A stretch of 64,000 bases of DNA, taken from Nocardioides nitrophenolicus. Its GTDB lineage: Bacteria > Actinomycetota > Actinomycetes > Propionibacteriales > Nocardioidaceae. The stretch is taken from positions 4,836,001 to 4,900,000 of the forward strand of contig NZ_JAFBBY010000001.1 of the NCBI RefSeq assembly GCF_016907515.1, in the 5' to 3' direction. Of the stretch, positions 22,795 through 31,662 are shown piece after piece. Numbering within the stretch: the stretch's first letter is position 1; every line of letters begins with the position of its first letter. The notes below the pieces were generated by a model. The model was not told the origin of the DNA. It searched no databases and saw only the letters and a program-made list of their open reading frames with translations. Made by a program: the position numbers and the translations under genes.

Positions 22795-23580
22795 ATGACT
22801 GCGGAGTTCGTGCGCCTGGAGGTTGCCGACGGTGTCGGGACGATCCGGCTCGACCGGGCCAAGGCGATGAACGCGATCAGCATCCAGGTCCAAGACGAGC
22901 TGGCGCTGGCCGCGGCCGAGGCCACCGACCGCGGCGACGTCCGCGCGGTCGTGGTCTGGGGCGGCGAGAAGGTGTTCGCCGCCGGCAACGACGTCAAGGA
23001 GATGGCCGACATGTCGTACACCGACATGGTCGACCGGGTGCAGAAGCTGCAGGACGCCGTCAACGCGGTGGCGCGGATCCCCAAGCCGGTCGTGGCGGCC
23101 GTCAACGGCTACGCCCTCGGCGGGGGCTGCGAGCTGGCGCTGGCCGCCGACGTGCGGATCGCGGCCGACAACGCCGTGCTCGGCCAGCCGGAGGTGCTGC
23201 TCGGCATCATCCCCGGCGCCGGCGGCACCCAGCGGCTGCCCCGCCTGATCGGTCCCAGCAAGGCCAAGGACCTGCTCTACACCGGCCGGTTCGTGAAGGC
23301 CGAGGAGGCGCTCGCGATCGGCCTGGTCGACCGGGTGGTCCCCGCGGCCGAGGTGTACGCCGAGGCGGTGGCCTGGGCGTCGAGGTTCGCGACGGCGGCG
23401 CCGTACGCGCTGCGGGCGATCAAGGAGTCGGTGGACCGGGGGCTCGAGGTCGACCTCGAGACCGGCCTGCAGGTCGAGCGGCACAGCTTCGCGGCGATCT
23501 TCGCGACCGAGGACAGCCGCACCGGCATGCGCTCCTTCATCGAGAACGGCCCGGGCAAGGCCACGTTCGAGGGACGGTGA
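22795..23580 (+). CDS. Enoyl-CoA hydratase/isomerase family protein
   Basis: A 261-residue crotonase-fold enzyme, most likely hydrating trans-2-enoyl-CoA in beta-oxidation. The oxyanion-hole segments are AAGNDVKEM (about residue 62) and NGYALGGGCELALAADVRIA (about 103-122); both catalytic-type acidic residues are present (QPEVLLGIIPGAGGTQRLPR, with the Glu at the place of the E. coli/rat hydratase catalytic Glu). ATG 22795 follows GAGAGGGAGC. It precedes a small membrane protein by 4 nt and the etfBA genes by about 570 nt; ETF accepts electrons from acyl-CoA dehydrogenases, so the grouping points to fatty-acid oxidation. The exact chain length is not readable. Confidence 0.92.
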   Translation: MTAEFVRLEVADGVGTIRLDRAKAMNAISIQVQDELALAAAEATDRGDVRAVVVWGGEKVFAAGNDVKEMADMSYTDMVDRVQKLQDAVNAVARIPKPVVAAVNGYALGGGCELALAADVRIAADNAVLGQPEVLLGIIPGAGGTQRLPRLIGPSKAKDLLYTGRFVKAEEALAIGLVDRVVPAAEVYAEAVAWASRFATAAPYALRAIKESVDRGLEVDLETGLQVERHSFAAIFATEDSRTGMRSFIENGPGKATFEGR

Positions 23581-23584
23581 CGCC

Positions 23585-23962
23585 GTGAGCAGGGACGACG
23601 ACAAGGGTGCGACGGAGGGCGTCGCCGACGCGCCGACGTCCTCCGCGAGCCGCTCGCTGGCCGTGGCCCGGGTGCGCGACAACCTGGCGCGCGTCGTGTG
23701 GATCGTGTGCATGGCGCTCGCGCTGGTGCTCGCCGCCGCCGCGTTCACCTACGCGCTCGAGGCGAACGCCGACAACAGCCTGGTCAAGCTGGTGCGTGAC
23801 CTCGCCGACGTGTTCGACCTGGGCTTCTTCGACCTCGACAACCCGGTGAAGGCGTTCGAGGGCAAGAACGCCGTGGTCAAGACCGCGCTGTTCAACTACG
23901 GCCTCGCCTCGGTCGTCTACCTGGTGATCGGACGGGTGCTGGAGCGCGTCATCCGCCCTTGA
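23585..23962 (+). CDS. Small membrane protein of unknown function
   Basis: A 125-residue protein: a Ser/Ala/Asp-rich cytosolic head, a first transmembrane helix at about 37-57 (VVWIVCMALALVLAAAAFTYA), a polar middle (LVRDLADVFDLGFFDLDNPVKAF) and a second helix at about 98-117 (TALFNYGLASVVYLVIGRVL). It begins 4 nt after the enoyl-CoA hydratase stop, so the two are likely cotranscribed. I do not recognise the family; similar two-helix proteins are common in actinobacteria. Confidence 0.75.
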   Translation: MSRDDDKGATEGVADAPTSSASRSLAVARVRDNLARVVWIVCMALALVLAAAAFTYALEANADNSLVKLVRDLADVFDLGFFDLDNPVKAFEGKNAVVKTALFNYGLASVVYLVIGRVLERVIRP

Positions 23963-24149
23963 CCGGGGGCGGGCCCGGCGCGGACCGGGGTTCGATCCGT
24001 GTGGCCGACGCCACGTGGACCAGGTTCCCGTCGTTGGTGACCGGGCGGTAGCCTGCGAGACGCTGTCCTCCAGCGGACCAGAGCTGTTCCCTGCCCGACC
24101 ACGCGGCAGGGCTCACGTTGCACAGGAAGGGGCCGGTCCGGCCACAACC

Positions 24150-24950
24150 ATGACTCTCTCCAACATTGTCGTCCTTGTGAAGTACGTCCCCGACGCCACG
24201 GGTGACCGGAAGTTCGAGGCGGACAACACTGTCGACCGCGTCGGCGTCGACGGTCTCCTCTCCGAGCTCGACGAGTACGCCGTCGAGCAGGCCCTCCAGA
24301 TCAAGGAGAAGCGCGCCGACGAGGAGATCACGGTCACCGCGCTGACCGTGGGCCCGGCCGAGGCCGAGGCGGCGGTCCGCAAGGCACTGCAGATGGGTGC
24401 CGACAAGGCCGTCCACGTGCAGGACGACGCGATCGCCGGCTCCGACGCCGTCGCGACCTCGCTCGTGCTCGCCAAGGCGATCGAGAAGATCGGCGTCCCG
24501 GAGCTGATCGTCGGTGGCCTCGCGTCGACCGACGGTGGCCTGAGCGTCGTCCCCGCGATGCTCGCCGAGCGCCTGGGCCTGCCGCAGGTCACCCTCGCCG
24601 CCGTGGTCGAGACCCAGGGCGACCAGGTCCGGATCAAGCGCGACGGCGACACCGCCACCGAGGTCATCGGCGGCACCCTGCCGCTCGTCCTCTCGGTGAC
24701 CGACCAGTCCGGCGAGGCGCGCTACCCGTCGTTCAAGGGCATCATGGCGGCGAAGAAGAAGCCGCTCGAGGCGCTCACCCTCGCCGACATCGGCGTGGAC
24801 GCCTCCGAGGTCGGCCTCGACGCCGCGTGGACCAAGGTCGACAACGTGACCGCCCGCCCGCCGCGGACCGCCGGCGAGATCGTCAAGGACGAGGACGGTT
24901 CCGGCGCCACGGCGCTGGTCGACTTCCTCGCGTCGAAGAAGTTCATCTGA
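24150..24950 (+). CDS. etfB: Electron transfer flavoprotein, beta subunit
   Basis: EtfB is the AMP-binding subunit of the heterodimer that takes electrons from acyl-CoA dehydrogenases and passes them to the quinone pool. The 266 residues include the opening IVVLVKYVPDATGDRKF, the helix DEYAVEQALQIKE and the recognition loop region IVGGLASTDGGLSVVPAMLAERLGLPQVT (about 115-145). ATG 24150 begins exactly where family members start, but the preceding GGAAGGGGCC lies rather far upstream (about 17 nt). A TAGCCT at 24049-24054 suggests a leader of about 90 nt. etfA follows after 12 nt. Confidence 0.96.
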   Translation: MTLSNIVVLVKYVPDATGDRKFEADNTVDRVGVDGLLSELDEYAVEQALQIKEKRADEEITVTALTVGPAEAEAAVRKALQMGADKAVHVQDDAIAGSDAVATSLVLAKAIEKIGVPELIVGGLASTDGGLSVVPAMLAERLGLPQVTLAAVVETQGDQVRIKRDGDTATEVIGGTLPLVLSVTDQSGEARYPSFKGIMAAKKKPLEALTLADIGVDASEVGLDAAWTKVDNVTARPPRTAGEIVKDEDGSGATALVDFLASKKFI

Positions 24951-24962
24951 GGAGCCTGAGCC

Positions 24963-25925
24963 ATGTCTGAAGTTCTCGTTCTGGTCGACCACGTCGACGG
25001 CGCGGTCCGCAAGCCCACCTACGAGCTGCTCGCGATCGCCAAGCGCATCGGCGAGCCATCGGCCGTCTTCATCGGCGGCGCCGACAAGGCCGCTGCCGCC
25101 GCCGACGCGGTCAAGGCGTACGGCGCCGAGAAGGTCTACGTCGTCGACGACGCCGAGATCAAGGGCTACCTGGTGGCCCCGAAGGCCGAGGTGCTGCAGC
25201 AGCTCGCCGAGAAGACCTCGCCCGCCGCGATCCTGATCCCGGCCTCGGCCGAGGGCAAGGAGATCGCCGGCCGGCTCGCGATCAAGCTCTCCTCGGGCCT
25301 GATCACCGACGCCGTCGACGTCCGGGTCGACGGTGGGGAGATCGTCACCACCCAGTCGGTCTTCGCCGGCAACTTCACCGTCGACGCCAAGGTCGTCAAG
25401 GGCACGCCGATCATCGCGGTCAAGCCCAACGCCGCGGCCCCCGAGGAGGGTGCGGGCGCGGGTGCCGTCGAGCAGTTCGCCGCCACGATCTCCGACGGCG
25501 CCAAGACCGCCCAGATCGTCGCCGCGCAGCCGCGCCAGGCCACCGGTCGCCCCGAGCTCACCGAGGCCGCGATCGTGGTCTCCGGTGGTCGCGGCACCGG
25601 CGGTGACTTCACCGCGGTCGAGGGCCTCGCCGACGCGCTCGGTGCCGCCGTCGGCGCCTCGCGTGCCGCCGTCGACTCCGGCTGGAAGCCGCACACCTTC
25701 CAGGTCGGCCAGACCGGCAAGGTCGTCTCGCCGCAGCTCTACGTCGCCAACGGCATCTCCGGCGCGATCCAGCACCGCGCCGGCATGCAGACCTCGAAGA
25801 CGATCGTGGCCGTCAACAAGGACGAGGAGGCGCCGATCTTCGAGCTCGTCGACTTCGGCGTCGTGGGTGACCTCCACACCGTCCTCCCGGCCGTGACCGC
25901 GGAGATCGAGAAGCGCAAGGGCTGA
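24963..25925 (+). CDS. etfA: Electron transfer flavoprotein, alpha subunit
   Basis: EtfA binds the FAD of ETF. The 320 residues have the N-terminal alpha/beta domain ([20 protein letters not shown]) and the C-terminal FAD domain: [12 protein letters not shown] (about 202), [10 protein letters not shown] (about 235), [25 protein letters not shown] (about 250-275) and [22 protein letters not shown] (about 285-305). The family motif PQLYVA-GISGA-QH is intact. It is preceded by GAGGAGCC and sits 12 nt after etfB. A strong terminator follows at 25944-25979, ending the etfBA unit. Confidence 0.97.
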   Translation: MSEVLVLVDHVDGAVRKPTYELLAIAKRIGEPSAVFIGGADKAAAAADAVKAYGAEKVYVVDDAEIKGYLVAPKAEVLQQLAEKTSPAAILIPASAEGKEIAGRLAIKLSSGLITDAVDVRVDGGEIVTTQSVFAGNFTVDAKVVKGTPIIAVKPNAAAPEEGAGAGAVEQFAATISDGAKTAQIVAAQPRQATGRPELTEAAIVVSGGRGTGGDFTAVEGLADALGAAVGASRAAVDSGWKPHTFQVGQTGKVVSPQLYVANGISGAIQHRAGMQTSKTIVAVNKDEEAPIFELVDFGVVGDLHTVLPAVTAEIEKRKG

Positions 25926-25943
25926 GCCACCCGCTCACCCGGC

Positions 25944-25979
25944 CCGCGGGACGTCGTACTCCGGTACGGCGTCCCGCGG
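25944..25979 (+). terminator. Rho-independent terminator of etfBA
   Basis: CCGCGGGACG and CGTCCCGCGG form a 10-bp stem that continues inward (CGTAC / GTACG) around a TCCG loop, then TGCTTTT follows. The first arm starts 19 nt after the etfA stop. Confidence 0.85.
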
Positions 25980-26013
25980 TGCTTTTCGACGACGGGGCGG
26001 CTCCGGCGATCCG

Positions 26014-26134
26014 CTGTAACACGCTGTAACACGCTGTCCGCGTGACTACCTGTCGCTTCTCCGCCGCGACACGCCGTACGGAGGCCAGTCTCTGCTGACA
26101 ACCGCCAGCCAGACGGGCTGACTGCGTGTTACAG
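26014..26134. repeat. CTGTAACACG direct pair and distant inverted copy
   Basis: CTGTAACACG occurs in tandem at 26014-26023 and 26024-26033, with a third partial start (CTGTCCGCG) right after. The exact reverse complement CGTGTTACAG is at 26125-26134. The element fills much of the 296-bp gap between the etfA terminator and the PLD gene; otherwise the gap shows an AT-rich patch at about 26190-26212. It could be an operator for a repressor of the PLD gene. Confidence 0.55.
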
Positions 26135-26208
26135 CCGGCCCTGCGCTCCCACCGCCCGACATCTCGGTCCGAGGCAACCCGCGCCGTCAATGATTAAGTC
26201 AAGTAAGT

Positions 26209-26214
26209 TAGTCT
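26209..26214 (+). promoter_or_regulatory. Predicted -10 element of the PLD-like gene (leaderless)
   Basis: TAGTCT, 7 nt before GTG 26222, at the end of an AT-rich stretch unusual for this window. Confidence 0.6.
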
Positions 26215-26221
26215 CCTTCGC

Positions 26222-27445
26222 GTGAAGACCGTCGCCGCGCTGATCCTGGTGCTCGCCACCCTCCTCGTCGCCCCCGTGCCGGCGGCCACCGCCGACGACA
26301 CCTGGCAGCCCCCGACCGGGCCGACCTTCAACAACCCGATGGGCGGGGTCAAGGCGCGCACCAAGGTGGTACGCCGCGTGCACGCGGCGATCCGGCACGC
26401 TCCGCCGGGGTCGACGATCCGGATCGCGACGTACAACATCGACCGCAACGACACCGCCCGGCTCCTGCTCAAGGCACACCGGCGCGGGGTGAACGTGCAG
26501 ATCGTGGTCAACGACAACATCATCGGCAAGACCATCCGGGGGCTGCAGGCGCGCCTCGGCGGCAACCGCAAGGCCGACAGCTTCCTCTACATCTGCACCA
26601 GCGCCTGCCGCAACGGGTCGCGCACCGGCAACCTGCACATGAAGGTCTACTCCTTCAGCCAGACGGGCGCGGCCCACTCGGTGGTGATCAGCAGCTCCAG
26701 CAATCTCGGGTACGGCGCCGCGGCGGGCCAGTGGAATGACGCCCTCACCATCAGCAACGACGACGCGCTGTTCGCCGCCTGGACCGAGGTCTTCCGGCAG
26801 CTCAAGCGCGACAAGACCGCCAAGCCGCGACACCTGGAGTACTCCAGCGAGACCGTCGGCGCCGACTTCCAGCGGGTCCGCGTGGAGCGGCTCGGCACCG
26901 GCGACCCGCAGCTCAAGCGGCTGCGCCGGGTCGACTGCGCGGCGACGGGCGGCTTCGGCGACGGCCAGGGGCACACCGTGGTGCGGGTCAACATGTACGC
27001 CTGGTACGCCGGCCGCGGCGAGGCGCTCGCCCGGGAGCTGGCCTCGATGCGGGCCGAGGGCTGCGACATCGCGGTCGTGGGCTCGGTGGTCAGCGGTCCG
27101 GTCGTGAGGATCCTGCAGAAGGCCGGCATCCCGGTCCGGATCGCCGACTGGGACTGGGGCCAGAAGCTGTCCACCGCCGGCGACGAGATGGTGTTCGGCG
27201 CCCGCTGCTACTCCCACCTCAAGTACGTCACGGTCAACGGCACCTTCCGCGGCGCCGCCACCCGGATGGTGTGGACCGGCTCCGAGAACTGGTCGCCCCC
27301 CGGGCTGAGCAGCGACGAGGTCACCTTCGAGATGCACGACCCGACGGTCGCGGCGGCGTACGACGCGCAGTGGCAGAAGATGTTCGCCAGCACCCGGATC
27401 ACCCACAAGCCCGGCATCAAGCCCACCTCGCGTCCCTGCGCCTGA
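26222..27445 (+). CDS. Secreted phospholipase D-like protein
   Basis: A 407-residue exported protein (signal peptide about 1-24, ending PAATA) with two HKD-type halves. The first half has HMKVYSF (His near 138) followed by [10 protein letters not shown]; the second has HLKYVTVNG (His near 331) followed by [10 protein letters not shown]. These give the two H-x-K-x4-D-like sites that form one active centre in the PLD superfamily, although the Asp of the classical motif is not in place in either half. Function may be hydrolysis of phosphodiesters in lipids or nucleic acids outside the cell, or the fold may be used non-catalytically. Five cysteines (CTSAC, VDC, EGC, ARC) fit an extracellular protein. 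No immunity or export gene is adjacent. Confidence 0.85.
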   Translation: MKTVAALILVLATLLVAPVPAATADDTWQPPTGPTFNNPMGGVKARTKVVRRVHAAIRHAPPGSTIRIATYNIDRNDTARLLLKAHRRGVNVQIVVNDNIIGKTIRGLQARLGGNRKADSFLYICTSACRNGSRTGNLHMKVYSFSQTGAAHSVVISSSSNLGYGAAAGQWNDALTISNDDALFAAWTEVFRQLKRDKTAKPRHLEYSSETVGADFQRVRVERLGTGDPQLKRLRRVDCAATGGFGDGQGHTVVRVNMYAWYAGRGEALARELASMRAEGCDIAVVGSVVSGPVVRILQKAGIPVRIADWDWGQKLSTAGDEMVFGARCYSHLKYVTVNGTFRGAATRMVWTGSENWSPPGLSSDEVTFEMHDPTVAAAYDAQWQKMFASTRITHKPGIKPTSRPCA

Positions 27446-27452
27446 GACTCAC

Positions 27453-27458
27453 TATCCT
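27453..27458 (+). promoter_or_regulatory. Predicted -10 element of proA (leaderless)
   Basis: TATCCT, 7 nt before ATG 27466, within the 20-bp gap after the PLD gene. Confidence 0.6.
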
Positions 27459-27465
27459 TGACCCC

Positions 27466-28716
27466 ATGACTGCCGAGGTCGAGGTCCGCGAGGTCGCCCA
27501 GCGCGCCCGCGTCGCCAGCCGCTCGCTGGCGCTGGCGACGCGTGCCCAGAAGGACGCCACGCTGCACGCCATGGCCGACGCCCTGCTCGCCCGCGCCGAC
27601 GAGATCCTCGCCGGCAACGCCGAGGACGTCGCCCGGGCCGAGGCCGACGGCACGCCCGCCAACATCATCGACCGGCTCCGGCTGACGACCGAGCGGCTCG
27701 AGGGCATGGCCCAGGGGCTGCGCGAGGTCGCCGGACTGGCCGACCCGGTGGGGGAGGTGGTGCGCGGCAGCGTGCTGGCCAACGGGCTCGAGCTGCGCCA
27801 GGTGCGGGTGCCGTTCGGCGTCGTCGGGATGATCTACGAGGCCCGGCCCAATGTGACCGCCGACGCGGCCGGCATCTGCCTGAAGTCCGGCAACGCCGTC
27901 CTGCTGCGCGGCTCCTCCTCGGCCCGGTCCAGCAATGCCGCCATCGTCGCCGTGCTGCGCGACGCCGTCGCGGCCTCGGGGCTCGACCCCGACGTCGTCC
28001 AGCTCGTCCCCGGCGACACCCACGACAGCGTCAAGGCGCTGATGCGCGCCCGCGGCCAGGTCGACGTCCTCATCCCGCGCGGGGGAGCGGGCCTGATCCA
28101 GTCGGTCGTCAACGAGTCCACGGTCCCCGTGATCGAGACCGGCGTCGGCAACTGCCACGTCTACGTCGACGCGGCCGCCGACCTCGACAAGGCGCTCGCC
28201 GTCGTGCTCAACGCCAAGACCCACCGCACGAGCGTCTGCAACGCCGCCGAGTCGCTGCTCGTCCACGCCGACGTCGCGGGGGAGTTCCTGCCGCGGGTCG
28301 TGGCCGCGCTGCAGCAGGCCGAGGTGACCATCCACGGCGACGACGCGTTCGCCGCGTACGACGGCGTGGTCGCGGCCACCGACGAGGACTGGGCGAGCGA
28401 GTACCTCTCGCTCGACATCGCCGCGCGCGTCGTCCCCGACCTCGACGGGGCGCTCGACCACATCCGCACCTGGTCCAGCGGTCACTCCGACGCGATCGTC
28501 ACCGAGGACCTGGCGGCCTCGCGGCGCTTCGTGGCCGAGGTCGACTCAGCCGCGGTGCTGGTCAACGCCTCGACCCGGTTCACCGACGGCGGCGAGTTCG
28601 GCTTCGGCGCCGAGATCGGGATCAGCACCCAGAAGCTGCACGCCCGCGGCCCGATGGGGCTGCCGGAGATGACCTCGACCAAGTACGTCGTCATCGGCGA
28701 CGGCCACGTCCGCTGA
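27466..28716 (+). CDS. proA: Gamma-glutamyl phosphate reductase
   Basis: ProA reduces gamma-glutamyl phosphate with NADPH to glutamate semialdehyde, the second step of proline synthesis. The 416 residues are of normal length and show the aldehyde-dehydrogenase fold. Landmarks are [21 protein letters not shown] (about 107-127), [12 protein letters not shown], the catalytic Cys in [13 protein letters not shown] (about residue 258), and the C-terminal [30 protein letters not shown]. No proB (glutamate kinase) lies beside it in this window; it could be elsewhere. The last 171 nt are covered on the opposite strand by the open tail of the DMT-like gene. Confidence 0.97.
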   Translation: MTAEVEVREVAQRARVASRSLALATRAQKDATLHAMADALLARADEILAGNAEDVARAEADGTPANIIDRLRLTTERLEGMAQGLREVAGLADPVGEVVRGSVLANGLELRQVRVPFGVVGMIYEARPNVTADAAGICLKSGNAVLLRGSSSARSSNAAIVAVLRDAVAASGLDPDVVQLVPGDTHDSVKALMRARGQVDVLIPRGGAGLIQSVVNESTVPVIETGVGNCHVYVDAAADLDKALAVVLNAKTHRTSVCNAAESLLVHADVAGEFLPRVVAALQQAEVTIHGDDAFAAYDGVVAATDEDWASEYLSLDIAARVVPDLDGALDHIRTWSSGHSDAIVTEDLAASRRFVAEVDSAAVLVNASTRFTDGGEFGFGAEIGISTQKLHARGPMGLPEMTSTKYVVIGDGHVR

Positions 28717-29457
28717 CGCCAACCTCCACAGCCCCCAGCCCATCGCGACCAGGGCGAGCGCCGACACCGCGGTCGAGACCGGCGTCCGATGCGGCACCTC
28801 ACCGAGCACGAGGTGCGCGAAGCCGAGCGTGAGCAGGCAGTTGACGACGTTGAGCACCGGCATCGACGCCGACAGGCGGGCCGCGCGGTAGGCGAGCTGG
28901 TTGACCACGACCCCGCCGACGCCACAGGCGGTCAGCACGACGTACAGCCGGTCGGCCTCGACGAGCACCGACATCAGCGCGAACAGGATCCCCGAGGCGC
29001 TGCCGAGCAGGAAGGCTCGCCCCGTCGCCCTCGGTACGCCGCCCGCCACCGCGACCAGCAGCACCGCCACCACCGCGCAGGCAGCCACCGTGACGACGAG
29101 GAGCCCGGCGTCCACCGGCCCCGCGCGCTCGCGGGCATCGGTCGCGAGCAGCAGGGCCGCGATCGCGAGCCCGGTCACGGCCACCGCGACCAGCTCGGCC
29201 CGGCTCGGCCGGGTCCGGACCAGGGCCGCGCGGAGCGGGACGGCGAGCACGATGCCGAGGATCGCGATCGGCTGCACCAGCCCGATCGGGCCGTGGTCGA
29301 GCGCCAGCACGTGGAAGCCGAACCCGACCGGGCCGAGCGCGGCCGCCAGCAGCAGCGCCACCCGTGGCGCACGACCCGCCGCGAGGTGCTGGGCCGAGGT
29401 CGACACGGCGGTCGTGACCGCGCTCGCGAGCGCGAACAGGACGGCGAGCCAGATCAC
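28546..29457 (-). CDS. DMT-like multi-helix membrane protein
   Basis: A 303-residue protein with about nine or ten hydrophobic helices in its first 240 residues ([53 protein letters not shown], and so on). This resembles the EamA/DMT-like proteins often annotated as integral membrane transporters in actinobacteria; the [11 protein letters not shown] turn matches the motif after the second helix of that group. The GTG start is supported by TACCCT 6 nt upstream. The membrane part ends near [14 protein letters not shown], but the frame has no stop until 28546, so 55-60 polar residues are encoded antisense to the proA 3' end. Whether the tail is translated is uncertain. The substrate is unknown. 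Confidence 0.75.
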   Translation of the reverse strand: MIWLAVLFALASAVTTAVSTSAQHLAAGRAPRVALLLAAALGPVGFGFHVLALDHGPIGLVQPIAILGIVLAVPLRAALVRTRPSRAELVAVAVTGLAIAALLLATDARERAGPVDAGLLVVTVAACAVVAVLLVAVAGGVPRATGRAFLLGSASGILFALMSVLVEADRLYVVLTACGVGGVVVNQLAYRAARLSASMPVLNVVNCLLTLGFAHLVLGEVPHRTPVSTAVSALALVAMGWGLWRLASADVAVADDDVLGRGHLRQPHRAAGVQLLGADPDLGAEAELAAVGEPGRGVDQHRG

Positions 29458-29463
29458 GTGGCG

Positions 29464-29469
29464 AGGGTA
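29464..29469 (-). promoter_or_regulatory. Predicted -10 element of the DMT-like gene (leaderless)
   Basis: TACCCT, 6 nt before GTG 29457. It decides this start over several upstream in-frame codons. Confidence 0.55.
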
Positions 29470-29544
29470 GGAGCGGTGGGTGGCCGGCCGGTGAATCCCT
29501 GGTACTCCGGGGGGTCTGGCGTCCGGACAGTGCGTGCGACCGGG

Positions 29545-29550
29545 TAGGTT
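29545..29550 (+). promoter_or_regulatory. Predicted -10 element of the CDP-alcohol phosphotransferase gene (leaderless)
   Basis: TAGGTT, 7 nt before ATG 29558. Confidence 0.55.
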
Positions 29551-29557
29551 TCGCGAC

Positions 29558-30220
29558 ATGGCAGGCTCCCCGGACCGGATCTACGCCGACCCCTCGGTCG
29601 AGCGACTCTTCACCGGAGCCACGATCATCACCTTCGTCCGCACCATCATCACGCTCGCGATCGCGGTCTGGGCGGCGTACGACCAGAGCCTGACCTGGAT
29701 CGTCATCGGCCTGGTCACCTACTGGGTCGGCGACAGCATCGACGGCGAGTGGGCCCGGTGGCGCGACTGCGAGACCCGGATGGGGGCGGTCGTCGACATG
29801 ATGTGCGACCGCCTCAGCTGCGGCGCGCTGTACGTCGGGCTCGTGTGGCTGCAGCCCGGCGGCTGGATCAGCGACGAGCCGATGAAGTGGATCGGGATCC
29901 CGATCGCGATCTACCTCTTCGAGTTCATGGTCATCGACATGTACCTCTCGCTCGCCTTCCTCGCCTGGCCGATCCGCAGCCCCAACTACTTCCACGTCGT
30001 CGACCGCCGGATCTACCTGTGGAACTGGTCGCGCATCGGCAAGGGCGCCAACTCCGGCGCCTTCGCGGTGATCCTGCTGGTCAGCGGCTGGGTGTGGCTC
30101 GGCACGATCATCGCCGTCGGCCTGCTCGTGCTCAAGTGCGTGTCGCTGCGCTGGCTGCTCCAGCTCGGCGTACCGGTGCCGACGCGCGAGGCCAGCCCCG
30201 AAGGGGCGCCGGCGGCATGA
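29558..30220 (+). CDS. CDP-alcohol phosphatidyltransferase family protein
   Basis: A 220-residue membrane enzyme with the complete CDP-alcohol phosphotransferase motif at about residues 62-84: DG, two residues, AR, eight residues, G, three residues, D, three residues, D (DGEWARW...MGAVVDMMCD). Enzymes of this fold transfer a phosphatidyl-type group from a CDP-linked donor to an alcohol, making phospholipids such as phosphatidylglycerol phosphate or phosphatidylinositol phosphate. Around six hydrophobic helices are visible. The acceptor cannot be told from the sequence. The stop overlaps the start of the DedA-like gene (ATGA), so the two probably act together in the membrane. Confidence 0.9.
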   Translation: MAGSPDRIYADPSVERLFTGATIITFVRTIITLAIAVWAAYDQSLTWIVIGLVTYWVGDSIDGEWARWRDCETRMGAVVDMMCDRLSCGALYVGLVWLQPGGWISDEPMKWIGIPIAIYLFEFMVIDMYLSLAFLAWPIRSPNYFHVVDRRIYLWNWSRIGKGANSGAFAVILLVSGWVWLGTIIAVGLLVLKCVSLRWLLQLGVPVPTREASPEGAPAA

Positions 30221-30678
30221 TCCTGTGGCTGACGACGTTCGCCTTCAGCATCGCGTCCGCCCTCCTCCCGTTCCTGCCCATCGAGGTCTACATCCTCGGC
30301 GCCGGAGCAGCCCGGCCCGGCGTCGCCACCGCGATCTCCCTCGGCGTCGCGGCCGGCGCGGGCGCGACCATCGGAAAGATCGTCTGGTACGAGCTCGCGC
30401 GGCGCGGCGCCGAGTCGGCCTGGGCCCAGAAGAAGCTCTCGAGCCCCAAGATCAAGGCGTCCTACGAGAAGTGGGTGGCCCGGATGCAGGGCCGGCCCTG
30501 GTACGCCGCCGGGATCATGTTCATCGCCGCATCGGCCGGGGTGCCGCCGCTGCTCGCGATGGCGGCCGTCGGCGGGCTGCTGAAGATGCCGATGTGGGTG
30601 TTCGTCCCGACCGTCTTCCTCGGCCGCAGCCTCCGGTTCACGCTGCTCTTCCTGGGTGTCGACTTCGCGTTCCACTGA
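30217..30678 (+). CDS. DedA/VTT-like small membrane protein
   Basis: A 153-residue protein with about four hydrophobic stretches and the arrangement of the short SNARE-associated/VTT (YqaA-like) group: ALLPFLPIEVYILGAGAARPG, then GATIGKIVWYELARRGAES, a charged middle, and MFIAASAGVPPLLAMAAVGGLL with a closing FLGRSLRFTLLF. Related proteins move lipids between membrane leaflets. Coupling by an ATGA overlap to a CDP-alcohol phosphotransferase supports a role in phospholipid handling, which is inference. The conserved G-x-x-x-G/R pattern of longer DedA proteins is only partly present. Confidence 0.75.
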   Translation: MILWLTTFAFSIASALLPFLPIEVYILGAGAARPGVATAISLGVAAGAGATIGKIVWYELARRGAESAWAQKKLSSPKIKASYEKWVARMQGRPWYAAGIMFIAASAGVPPLLAMAAVGGLLKMPMWVFVPTVFLGRSLRFTLLFLGVDFAFH

Positions 30679-30703
30679 TTCGTCTGGCTCGCTGCGCTCG
30701 CAT

Positions 30704-30791
30704 GCCGCGCCGCCTGCCAACGCCGTTTCTTCCTCCCCCGCTCGCTCGTTCCTCGCTCGCTCCTCCGTGCAGAAACGGCGGGCGGCGCGGC
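30704..30791. repeat. Long interrupted inverted repeat with AT-poor loop
   Basis: The outer arms GCCGCGCCGCC (30704-30714) and GGCGGCGCGGC (30781-30791) are exact complements, as are the inner arms CGCCGTTTCT (30721-30730) and AGAAACGGCG (30771-30780). A 6-nt bulge lies on the left side only and the loop is 40 nt, itself made of CGCTCGCTCGTTC/CTCGCTCGCTC repeats. It lies in the 164-bp gap after the DedA-like gene, and may be an extragenic repeat or terminator. Confidence 0.6.
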
Positions 30792-30830
30792 GATTCACGC
30801 GCCGCATGTCGGGGTTCGGCGGTGGTTGGA

Positions 30831-30836
30831 TACGAT
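30831..30836 (+). promoter_or_regulatory. Predicted -10 element of the 54-residue membrane protein gene (leaderless)
   Basis: TACGAT, 6 nt before ATG 30843. Confidence 0.55.
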
Positions 30837-30842
30837 GCCGCC

Positions 30843-31007
30843 ATGCTCAGCCAGATCAGCCAGGCCGCCCTCGTCGTCGCCCGCGCCGCGGAGGAGCACG
30901 GCGAGCCCGCCGTGAACCCGTGGTTCATCGGTGCCGGCGTGCTGGCCTTCCTCCTCTTCCTGCTCGTCGGCCTGGTCTGGTTCGGCGGCGGCCGCGACCA
31001 CAGCTGA
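30843..31007 (+). CDS. Single-helix membrane protein, 54 residues
   Basis: A 54-residue protein with a polar N-terminal half ([25 protein letters not shown]) and one transmembrane helix at about 28-48 ([21 protein letters not shown]), ending in a basic GGRDHS tail. It is not a random open frame: the helix is well formed and the start has a -10 element at the leaderless distance. It lies 25 nt before nadD and is very probably cotranscribed with it. Similar tiny proteins precede nadD in many Nocardioides-like genomes as far as I recall, but I cannot name the family. Confidence 0.75.
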   Translation: MLSQISQAALVVARAAEEHGEPAVNPWFIGAGVLAFLLFLLVGLVWFGGGRDHS

Positions 31008-31032
31008 GGCAGGTCGAGACAGTGGTGGCCTG

Positions 31033-31662
31033 GTGACGGACGCGCCGCGCCGCACCCGGATCGGGGTGATGGGCGGCACCTTCGACCCCATCCACCACGG
31101 ACACCTCGTCGCCGCCTCCGAGGTCCAGGGCTGGTTCGGCCTCGACGAGGTCGTCTTCGTGCCCACGGGGCAGCCCTGGCAGAAGGCCGACCGGCAGGTC
31201 GCGCCGGCCGAGCACCGCTACCTGATGACGGTCATCGCGACCGCCGCCAACCCGCGGTTCACGGTCAGCCGGGTCGACATCGACCGGGCCGGGCCGACGT
31301 ACACGGGCGACACGCTGCGCGACCTGCGCGCCGAGCGGCCCGACGCCGACCTGTACTTCATCACCGGCGCCGACGCGCTCACCGACATCTTCAGCTGGCG
31401 CGACGCCGACGAGCTGTTCGCGCTGGCGCACTTCGTCGGCTGCACCCGGCCCGGCTCCGAGATGGACCCGGCCACCCTGGCCCGGATCCCGCACGACCGG
31501 GTCACCATGGTCGAGATCCCCGCGCTGGCGATCTCGTCCACCGACTGCCGTGAGCGACAGCGTGCCGGCCAGCCGGTCTGGTACCTCGTCCCCGACGGCG
31601 TCGTCCAGTACATCACCAAGCACGGCCTCTACGCGGCCGCATCCGGAACGGAAAGCCCATGA
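31033..31662 (+). CDS. nadD: Nicotinate-nucleotide adenylyltransferase
   Basis: NadD joins nicotinate mononucleotide and ATP to give deamido-NAD. The 209 residues carry the nucleotidyltransferase motif [12 protein letters not shown] (about 14-25), the [10 protein letters not shown] substrate loop (about 42), the family's [19 protein letters not shown] (about 114-132) and the closing [28 protein letters not shown] (the ISST-x-R signature, here with Cys before Arg). The frame is open far upstream; GTG 31033 puts the glycine loop at its usual distance, and ATG 31069 would be too late. It begins a coupled trio with rsfS and the phosphatase gene. Confidence 0.96.
   Translation: MTDAPRRTRIGVMGGTFDPIHHGHLVAASEVQGWFGLDEVVFVPTGQPWQKADRQVAPAEHRYLMTVIATAANPRFTVSRVDIDRAGPTYTGDTLRDLRAERPDADLYFITGADALTDIFSWRDADELFALAHFVGCTRPGSEMDPATLARIPHDRVTMVEIPALAISSTDCRERQRAGQPVWYLVPDGVVQYITKHGLYAAASGTESP

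Noticed and set aside
24034..24054. TTGGTG/TAGCCT as etfB promoter
   Set aside because: The two hexamers are only 9 nt apart; the -10 may be real but needs another -35.
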